NCBI GenBank assembly: GCA_946541955.1
Contig: CAMNJZ010000016.1
Span: 1 to 33,997, forward strand
Source of the DNA: an uncultured Lachnospiraceae bacterium
GTDB taxonomy: Bacteria; Bacillota; Clostridia; Lachnospirales; Lachnospiraceae
Direction of reading: 5' to 3'
DNA: 33,997 nt
The translations under genes and the position numbers were made by a program. Each line of letters starts with the position of its first letter. Position 1 is the first letter of the stretch. The notes beneath the pieces are model-generated. The model had not been told where the DNA came from. It made no database searches and saw nothing but the letters and a program-made list of their open reading frames with translations. This document shows, one piece after another, positions 27,989 through 33,997 of this stretch.

Positions 27989-28858
27989 ATGAAACAGCGA
28001 ATTATCAGTGGTACCATCATTGCAGCGGCCATCGTCATTCTGGGCCTGGCGGGAGGCTATCCTCTGGCCAATGTCCTGCTGATCTGTTCTCTGATCGGCT
28101 ACTATGAGCTGATGAAGGCCTGCGGCGTCCTGAAGCTGGTGAGAAAAAGACAGGAGCAGTTCAACATGATCTCCGTGATCGGCTTTGCGGCCACGGCTGT
28201 CCTCTACTTTGTCCTCCAGGTCTGCGCCGGCATGTATAAGGGGGCGGAGCTGACCCAGAAATCGGATTTCTGGACTTTGTGCATCATCTGCGCCTTCTTC
28301 ATGATCTCCATGGCGGGCTACGTCCTTTTCTTCCCCAAATATGAAGGCAACCAGATCATGATCTCGGTCTTTGGCTTTCTCTACTGCCCCGTCATGCTCA
28401 GCTTCATTTACAGAGCCAGGTCCATGGGGCGGTTCGGGATCTTTGTCTACGCCCTGATCTTTATCTGCTCCTCCGTCTGCGATACCTGCGCCTATGCGGT
28501 GGGCATGCTGATCGGCCGCCACAAGATGGCCCCGGTCCTGTCCCCCAAGAAGACGGTGGAGGGGGCCATCGGCGGCATCGCCGGTTCGACCCTGGTCTGC
28601 TTCCTTTTATCTCTGCTGATGGAATATCTCTATCCCGATATCCATCTGCAGATGGAGTTTGCCGTGCTGGGCATCTGCGGTGCCCTGATCAGTATGATCG
28701 GCGATCTGGCAGCCTCCGCCATCAAACGCAATCACGATATCAAGGACTATGGGAATCTGATTCCCGGACACGGCGGCATCATGGACCGCTTTGACAGTAT
28801 TATCTTTACTGCGCCGATGATCTATTTCCTTGCGGTTCTTCTGATAGGAGAGATATGA
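27989..28858 (+). CDS. cdsA: Phosphatidate cytidylyltransferase
   Basis: This 289-residue integral membrane enzyme makes CDP-diacylglycerol from phosphatidic acid and CTP. About eight hydrophobic helices are visible. The C-terminal family signature AIKRNHDIKDYGNLIPGHGG followed by MDRFDS (about residues 247-272) carries the metal-binding residues, and SPKKTVEGAIGGIAGS lies near residue 186. AGGATCT precedes the ATG. It overlaps rseP by ATGA. The 93-bp gap after uppS is wider than usual for this pair and has a hairpin. Confidence 0.95.
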   Translation: MKQRIISGTIIAAAIVILGLAGGYPLANVLLICSLIGYYELMKACGVLKLVRKRQEQFNMISVIGFAATAVLYFVLQVCAGMYKGAELTQKSDFWTLCIICAFFMISMAGYVLFFPKYEGNQIMISVFGFLYCPVMLSFIYRARSMGRFGIFVYALIFICSSVCDTCAYAVGMLIGRHKMAPVLSPKKTVEGAIGGIAGSTLVCFLLSLLMEYLYPDIHLQMEFAVLGICGALISMIGDLAASAIKRNHDIKDYGNLIPGHGGIMDRFDSIIFTAPMIYFLAVLLIGEI

Positions 28859-29910
28859 TTATCAGTATTATCATTTTTCTGATCATTTTCAGCGTGGTGG
28901 TCATCTCCCACGAATTCGGCCACTATGCCATCGCCAGAAGAAACGGGATCCGTGTCAATGAATTCGACATCGGCATGGGCCCCCTGCTCGTGCACAAACA
29001 GATCGGAGAGACCGATTTCTGTATCAGGCTTCTGCCTGTGGGCGGGGCCTGTATTTTTGACGGTATGAATGACCTGGAGGAGGAAGAGACCATCCTGGAT
29101 GAGCATTCCTTCCCCAGAGCGGGCGTCTTTGCCAGGATCGCCACGGTCCTGGGCGGACCCGTGGCCAACTTCATTCTGGGCTTTGTCCTGTCTCTCATCG
29201 TGGTGGCCTTTTCCGGTACAGACCTGCCTGTGGTCCAGGAGGTCATGGAGGGCTCTGCGGCCCAGGAGGCCGGCATCGAGGCAGGAGACGTGATCACCAG
29301 GATCAACGGGGAGAACATCCATCTCTACCGGGAGGTCAGCATCATTTCCATGATGAACTACGGGGAGCCCCTGAAGATCACCTACGAGCGGGACGGCGCA
29401 AAGAATACCGTCGATCTGGTCCCCAAGTATGACGAAGCTGCGGGCCGCTATTACATCGGCCTGGTGGGAAGCGGCGCCTATCATACCTGCACGGCCCCCG
29501 AGGTCTTCCGGTACGCCTGGTACGAGACCTTCTACTGGCTCAAATCCACGGTCAAGTCCCTGGGCTCCATGTTCAGCGGCCACTTTGACAAGGACGATGT
29601 GTCGGGCCCTGTGGGCATTGTCAAGGCGGTGGACGATACCTATGAAGCCGTCAATCCCTACGGTCTTTCCGCGGTGATTTTGAGCTTTATGAGCTTTGCC
29701 ACCCTTTTGACCGTCAACCTGGGCGTGATCAACCTTCTGCCCATCCCGGCCCTGGACGGCGGCCGCCTTCTTTTCCTTCTGATCGAAGCGGTGCGGGGCA
29801 GGCCCGTCCCGTCCGACAAGGAGGGCTATATCACGGCAGCGGGGATCATTTTCCTCCTGGTCGTGATGGTACTTGTACTTTTCAACGATATTTCCAGATT
29901 TTTCCGTTAA
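28855..29910 (+). CDS. rseP: Site-2 membrane metalloprotease RseP (M50)
   Basis: The 351-residue intramembrane zinc protease cleaves membrane-anchored anti-sigma factors or signal peptides. The first membrane helix holds HEFGH (His19, Glu20, His23). One PDZ domain (about 125-190, VVQEVMEGSAAQEAGIEAGD) sits between helices. The third zinc ligand is in NLLPIPALDGGRLLFLL near residue 296. The start overlaps cdsA by four bases. In many Firmicutes dxr lies between cdsA and rseP; here the genes abut, so dxr must be elsewhere or replaced. Confidence 0.95.
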   Translation: MIISIIIFLIIFSVVVISHEFGHYAIARRNGIRVNEFDIGMGPLLVHKQIGETDFCIRLLPVGGACIFDGMNDLEEEETILDEHSFPRAGVFARIATVLGGPVANFILGFVLSLIVVAFSGTDLPVVQEVMEGSAAQEAGIEAGDVITRINGENIHLYREVSIISMMNYGEPLKITYERDGAKNTVDLVPKYDEAAGRYYIGLVGSGAYHTCTAPEVFRYAWYETFYWLKSTVKSLGSMFSGHFDKDDVSGPVGIVKAVDDTYEAVNPYGLSAVILSFMSFATLLTVNLGVINLLPIPALDGGRLLFLLIEAVRGRPVPSDKEGYITAAGIIFLLVVMVLVLFNDISRFFR

Positions 29911-29920
29911 TCATGATCCG

Positions 29921-29960
29921 GGCCCGCGCAGTCTTTCTCCTGTGCGGGCCGATTCTTTCA
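29921..29960 (+). terminator. Possible attenuator hairpin between rseP and ispG
   Basis: GGCCCGCGCAG and CTGTGCGGGCC pair over 11 bp with one G-T pair and an eight-base loop, followed by GATTCTTTCAG. The stem is strong but the U tract is poor. Partial termination inside the operon is more likely than a full stop. Confidence 0.55.
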
Positions 29961-29974
29961 GAAAGGCATAAGCT

Positions 29975-31042
29975 ATGACATACAGAGAGCATACCAAGGT
30001 AGTACAGATCGGCAGTGTGAAGATCGGCGGGGGCAATCCCATCGCCATCCAGTCCATGACCAATACCCCCACCGAGGATGTGGAGGCCACCGTGGCCCAG
30101 ATCCTGCGTCTGGAGGAGGCCGGCTGTGAGATCATCCGCTGCACCTGCCCGACCCCCGAGGCGGCCAGGGCCATCGGCGAGATCAAAAAGCAGATCCATA
30201 TCCCCCTGGTGGCGGACATTCATTTCAATTACAGGATGGCCATCGCCGCCATGGAGAACGGGGCGGACAAAATCCGGATCAACCCCGGCAACATCGGCGG
30301 CAGGGACAAGATCGAAGCTGTGGTCTCCTGTGCCAGAGAGCGGAATATCCCCATCCGGGTGGGCGTCAACAGCGGGTCTCTGGAACGGGACCTGGTGGAA
30401 AAATACGGAGGCGTGACCGCCCAGGGCATTGTGGAAAGCGCCCTGGACAAGGTCCGCATGGTGGAGGACTGCGGCTATGACAACATCGTCATCTCCATCA
30501 AGTCCTCGGACGTCATCATGTGCATCAGGGCCCATGAGATCCTGGCCCGGGAGACGGCCTATCCCCTGCACGTGGGCATTACCGAAGCGGGCACTCTGAC
30601 CGGCGGCAATATCAAGTCCGCCGTAGGCATCGGCAACATTCTTTACCAGGGCATCGGCGATACCATCCGCGTTTCCCTGACAGGCGACCCTGTGGAGGAG
30701 ATCCGGTCCGCCAGACTGATCCTCCGGTCCCTGGGCCTTCGAAAGGGGGGCATTGACGTGGTTTCCTGCCCCACCTGCGGCAGGACCCGGATCGACCTGA
30801 TCGGCCTTGCCAACGAGGTCGAAAAGATGGTACAGTCTTATCCCCTGAATATCCGCGTCGCAGTCATGGGCTGTGCCGTCAACGGTCCCGGCGAGGCCCG
30901 GGAAGCCGATCTGGGCATTGCCGGCGGCGACGGGGAAGGCCTGCTGATCAAGAAGGGGCAGATCATCCGCAAGATACCGGAGGATCAGCTTCTGACCGCT
31001 CTGAAGGACGAACTGGACCATTGGAGCGAGCGTTCCATATAA
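29975..31042 (+). CDS. ispG: 4-hydroxy-3-methylbut-2-enyl diphosphate synthase (GcpE)
   Basis: This 355-residue [4Fe-4S] enzyme converts MEcPP, the product of IspF, to HMBPP in the MEP pathway. Seen: IQSMTNTPTEDVEATVAQIL near residue 25, VADIHFNYRMAI near residue 79, KIRINPGNIGG near residue 97, and the cluster ligands in CPTCGRTRIDL (about 265-275) and MGCAVNGPGEA near residue 299. The short bacterial form lacks the plant-type insert. AGAAAGG precedes the ATG. It lies 10 bases before polC. Confidence 0.97.
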   Translation: MTYREHTKVVQIGSVKIGGGNPIAIQSMTNTPTEDVEATVAQILRLEEAGCEIIRCTCPTPEAARAIGEIKKQIHIPLVADIHFNYRMAIAAMENGADKIRINPGNIGGRDKIEAVVSCARERNIPIRVGVNSGSLERDLVEKYGGVTAQGIVESALDKVRMVEDCGYDNIVISIKSSDVIMCIRAHEILARETAYPLHVGITEAGTLTGGNIKSAVGIGNILYQGIGDTIRVSLTGDPVEEIRSARLILRSLGLRKGGIDVVSCPTCGRTRIDLIGLANEVEKMVQSYPLNIRVAVMGCAVNGPGEAREADLGIAGGDGEGLLIKKGQIIRKIPEDQLLTALKDELDHWSERSI

Positions 31043-31052
31043 GGAGTAAACC

Positions 31053-33997
31053 TTGTCCAAAGCTTTTTTTGATGTATTTCCTGCTTTAAAAGTTAAGAAT
31101 GACCTTCAGACCTATTTCAAGGATACGAAGGTGGAGCGGATCGCCACCAACCGCGATCATACCCGGCTCAAGGTCTGCTTCTGCTCCGACCATCTGATCG
31201 ACAAGAAGAGAGTCTATCGGATGCAGGAGGAGCTGGAAAAACAGATCTTCCAGGACCGGAACGTCACCGTCTATCTGGTGGAGCGGTTCACCCTTTCCGC
31301 CCAGTTCACGCCCAAGCAGCTGATGAACAGCTACTTCGAGTCCCTGGTCTATGAAATCGGCAGCTTTTCCCCGGTCATGGGGATCTTCTTCAGGGAGTCC
31401 GAGATCTCTTTCCCGGAGGAGGACCAGGTCCTGATCCAGATGGAGGATTCCTGCCTGAGCCAGAGTCTGTCCGGCAAGCTGGAGGAGGCCCTGGAGAGGA
31501 TCTTCCGGGACCGCTGCGGGGTGCCGGCCCGGTTCTCCATTGCGCTTCGAAAGAAGGAAAAGGAGGAGAGAGAAAGACCGGACCTGGTGACCTATGTGGC
31601 CCCTGCCCCGGAAAGAGCCCCCGCGCCGGAAAAGAAGCCGGAGACCGGCAGCTCTGAAAAGCCCAGGGGGAAGAACGGCTGGAAGGAAGAGAGAAAGGGC
31701 AGAAAGAACGCCCCCCGGGGAATCCGCCAGTCGGCCAGCCCCAACGTGGTCTACGGCCGAGAGATCGGAGAGGCCTCCCATCCCATTTCCGATATCGTGG
31801 GCGATATGGAGGACGTGGTCATCCGCGGCCAGGTCATGCTGGTGGATACCAGAGGGATCAAGGGAGAGCGGACCATCGTCAAGTTCTCGGTGACGGACTT
31901 CACGGACTCCATCTACTGCAAGATCTTTGTCGCCAACGAATATCTGGACGAGATCCTGGCCGAGATCCGGCCCGGGGCCTTTTTGAAGATCAAGGGCAAG
32001 ACCCAGCTGGATACCTTCGAGCATGAAGTGACCGTGGGCTCTGTTATGGGCATCATGAAGATCCCGTCCTTTGTGACCACAAGAGAGGACAAGGCCCCGG
32101 TAAAGCGGGTGGAGCTCCACTGCCATACCAAGATGAGCGACATGGACGGCATATCCGAATGCAAGGACCTGGTCAAGAGGGCCTACAAATGGGGCATGCC
32201 GGCCATCGCCATTACCGACCACGGCGTTCTCCAGGCCTATCCCGACGCCAACCATGTGCGGGAGGACCTCTTCAAGGCCGAAAACAAGCGAAGGAAGGAA
32301 GCCGGAGAGCCCCCCATCGATACCCAGGATTTCTTCAAGGTCATTTACGGGGTGGAATGCTATCTGGTGGATGACCTGAAAAAGAGCGTTGTCCTGGGAG
32401 GAGAGGAGACAGAGGAGACGGCCTTTTCGGACCGCCCCTATGTGGTCTTCGACCTGGAGACCACGGGCTTTTCCCCTGTCAACAACAGGATCATTGAGAT
32501 CGGCGCCGTGAAGATTGAAAACGGCCAGATCACCGGCCGCTTTTCGGAATTTGTCAATCCCCAGGTCCCCATTCCCTTCCGGATCACGGAGCTGACCAGC
32601 ATCCGGGACGACATGGTCATCGATTCCCCGGTCATTGAGGATACCCTGCCCCGCTTTCTGGAATTCTGCCGGGGCTGTGTCCTGGTGGGCCACAACGTGG
32701 CCTTTGATATAGGCTTTATTGAGGAGAATGCCAGGCGTCTGGGCCTGGAGGCGGATTTTACCACCATCGATACCATGATGATCGCCAGGTTCCTGCTGCC
32801 GGGCCACAACCGCTATACCCTGGATGCGGTGGCCAAGCTGCTGAACGTGGACCTGGGCTTCCATCACAGGGCCGTGGACGACGCCGAATGCACCGCCGGG
32901 ATCTTCCAGAAGGAGGCAAAGCTCCTGGAGGAGCGGAAGATCAGCACCTACGGGGCTGTCAACGCCGAGACCGACTCCAATCCCGAGATCATCAAGCGCC
33001 TGCATCCCTACCACTGCATCATCCTGGCCAAGAACAATACCGGCCGGGTCAATCTTTACAAGCTGGTATCGGATTCCCATATCGAATATTTCCAGAAGAA
33101 GCCCAGGATCCCCAAGAGCGAGCTGATGCGCTATAGGGAAGGGCTGATCATCGGCAGCGCCTGCGTGGCCGGGGAACTCTTCCAGGCCGTTCTGGAGCAG
33201 CGCTCTCCCGAGCAGATCGCCAGGATCGTCGAATTCTACGATTATCTGGAGATCCAGCCCCGGTCCAACAACGCCTTCCTGCTGGGCGAAAAGAACAAGG
33301 GCCGCTACCCGGACATTCAGACCGAGGAGGACCTGCTGGATCTGAACCGGCAGATCGTCCGTCTGGGCGAAGTCTTCAACAAGCCGGTGGTGGCCACCTG
33401 CGACGTCCACTTCATGGACCCGGAGGACAAGATCTACCGGACCATTATCCAGGACGGCCTGGGCATGACCGACGAGGACCCGGCCGACCTGTATCTGCGC
33501 ACCACGGACGAGATGCTGGAGGAGTTCGCCTATCTGGGAGCCGACAAGTGCCGGGAGGTGGTGGTGGAAAACTCCCGGAAGATCGCGGACATGGTGGATG
33601 TGATCTCCCCCGTGCGGCCGGACAAGTGCGCCCCGGTCATCCCCCATTCGGATGAGGACCTGCGCCGGATCTGCTATGACAAGGCCCACAGCATGTATGG
33701 CGATCCCCTGCCTCCCATCGTGGAGGAGCGCCTGGAAAGGGAGCTCCATTCCATCATTTCCAACGGCTATTCGGTCATGTATATCATTGCCCAGAAGCTG
33801 GTATGGAAATCGGTGGAGGACGGCTATCTGGTGGGCTCCAGGGGCTCTGTCGGATCCTCCTTTGTAGCCACCATGTCGGGGATCACGGAGGTCAACCCTC
33901 TGCCGCCCCATTACTACTGCCCTGCCTGCCACTATTCGGACTTTGATTCTCCTGAGGTCAAGGCCTACGCCGGCAAGTCCGGCATCGACATGCCCAC
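31053..33997 (+). CDS. polC: DNA polymerase III alpha subunit, PolC type (3' end outside window)
   Basis: PolC is the Gram-positive replicative polymerase with built-in proofreading. The visible 981 codons have no stop and represent roughly two thirds of the usual 1430-1450 residues. Seen: an N-terminal tau-binding-like region, a charged linker (about 170-225), the OB fold (VIRGQVMLVDTRG, about 257), the split PHP domain with ELHCHTKMSDMDG (His356, His358), and the DEDD exonuclease starting VVFDLETTGFSPV (Asp467, Glu469). The second PHP part and the polymerase start (GSRGSVGSSFVATM near residue 930) follow, then CPAC of the zinc-binding region. The start is TTG, six bases after AAGGAG. A long open frame on the other strand is only a codon-bias shadow. 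Confidence 0.96.
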   Translation, partial: MSKAFFDVFPALKVKNDLQTYFKDTKVERIATNRDHTRLKVCFCSDHLIDKKRVYRMQEELEKQIFQDRNVTVYLVERFTLSAQFTPKQLMNSYFESLVYEIGSFSPVMGIFFRESEISFPEEDQVLIQMEDSCLSQSLSGKLEEALERIFRDRCGVPARFSIALRKKEKEERERPDLVTYVAPAPERAPAPEKKPETGSSEKPRGKNGWKEERKGRKNAPRGIRQSASPNVVYGREIGEASHPISDIVGDMEDVVIRGQVMLVDTRGIKGERTIVKFSVTDFTDSIYCKIFVANEYLDEILAEIRPGAFLKIKGKTQLDTFEHEVTVGSVMGIMKIPSFVTTREDKAPVKRVELHCHTKMSDMDGISECKDLVKRAYKWGMPAIAITDHGVLQAYPDANHVREDLFKAENKRRKEAGEPPIDTQDFFKVIYGVECYLVDDLKKSVVLGGEETEETAFSDRPYVVFDLETTGFSPVNNRIIEIGAVKIENGQITGRFSEFVNPQVPIPFRITELTSIRDDMVIDSPVIEDTLPRFLEFCRGCVLVGHNVAFDIGFIEENARRLGLEADFTTIDTMMIARFLLPGHNRYTLDAVAKLLNVDLGFHHRAVDDAECTAGIFQKEAKLLEERKISTYGAVNAETDSNPEIIKRLHPYHCIILAKNNTGRVNLYKLVSDSHIEYFQKKPRIPKSELMRYREGLIIGSACVAGELFQAVLEQRSPEQIARIVEFYDYLEIQPRSNNAFLLGEKNKGRYPDIQTEEDLLDLNRQIVRLGEVFNKPVVATCDVHFMDPEDKIYRTIIQDGLGMTDEDPADLYLRTTDEMLEEFAYLGADKCREVVVENSRKIADMVDVISPVRPDKCAPVIPHSDEDLRRICYDKAHSMYGDPLPPIVEERLERELHSIISNGYSVMYIIAQKLVWKSVEDGYLVGSRGSVGSSFVATMSGITEVNPLPPHYYCPACHYSDFDSPEVKAYAGKSGIDMP

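Noticed and set aside
31086-33932. A 948-codon open frame on the - strand across polC
   Set aside because: It mirrors polC codon for codon, begins and ends without gene signals, and its product is His/Gly/Asp/Val-rich nonsense typical of antisense frames in GC-biased genes. The same applies to long - strand frames over carB, cysS, typA and sstT.

Overview
The window is chromosomal backbone from a Gram-positive, spore-forming-type Firmicute, most likely a GC-rich member of the Clostridia (Lachnospiraceae-like). The evidence is a SigH-type sporulation sigma factor next to cysS-mrnC-rlmB, a PolC-type replicative polymerase, the pyrH-frr-uppS-cdsA-rseP-ispG-polC gene order, a large class A PBP, and an archaeal-type IMP cyclohydrolase beside a free-standing AICAR transformylase. 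No phage, IS element, integrase, rRNA or CRISPR array was seen. All protein genes are on the + strand except one PBP; the single tRNA gene is also on the - strand.

Layout: (1) 1-6.4 kb: carB with its own leader and a palindrome resembling an ArgR box, a GT2 glycosyltransferase/GtrA membrane pair, and an SstT-type Na+/Ser-Thr symporter, each unit closed by a clear intrinsic terminator. (2) 6.5-8.6 kb: the last two purine-synthesis steps on two separate proteins (PurO-like IMP cyclohydrolase and a stand-alone AICAR formyltransferase). (3) 8.6-12.8 kb: ispF, cysS, mrnC, rlmB, sigH, tightly packed behind a strong promoter and ending in a terminator. (4) 12.8-14.8 kb: a 418-bp palindrome-rich intergenic region, then an unusual gene that fuses an SGNH/GDSL hydrolase to an HTH-WYL-WCX transcription factor. 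(5) 14.8-17.7 kb: a tRNA-Thr(GGT) and a class A PBP, both on the - strand. (6) 17.8-22.9 kb: a YigZ/IMPACT protein, an MgtE Mg2+ transporter, and a secreted protein with cell-wall-binding repeats followed by a metallo-beta-lactamase-fold domain. (7) 22.9-25.8 kb: typA and an EamA-type transporter. (8) 25.8 kb to the end: pyrH-frr-uppS-cdsA-rseP-ispG-polC, with polC cut by the window edge. dxr, which often lies between cdsA and rseP, is not there.

Functionally the window holds core metabolism (carbamoyl phosphate, purine, UMP and isoprenoid steps), translation (CysRS, RRF, TypA, RlmB, Mini-III, tRNA), and envelope work (UppS, CdsA, RseP, PBP, a choline-binding-type exoenzyme, GT2/GtrA). IspF, IspG and UppS together point to a MEP-to-undecaprenyl route. 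The strongest novelty candidate is the SGNH-WYL fusion at 13133-14785, whose promoter has an inverted repeat flanking its -10 box. Next are the secreted binding-repeat/MBL protein at 20387-22834, a reversed-order analogue of pneumococcal Pce/CbpE, and the tRNA-Thr with C at position 55.
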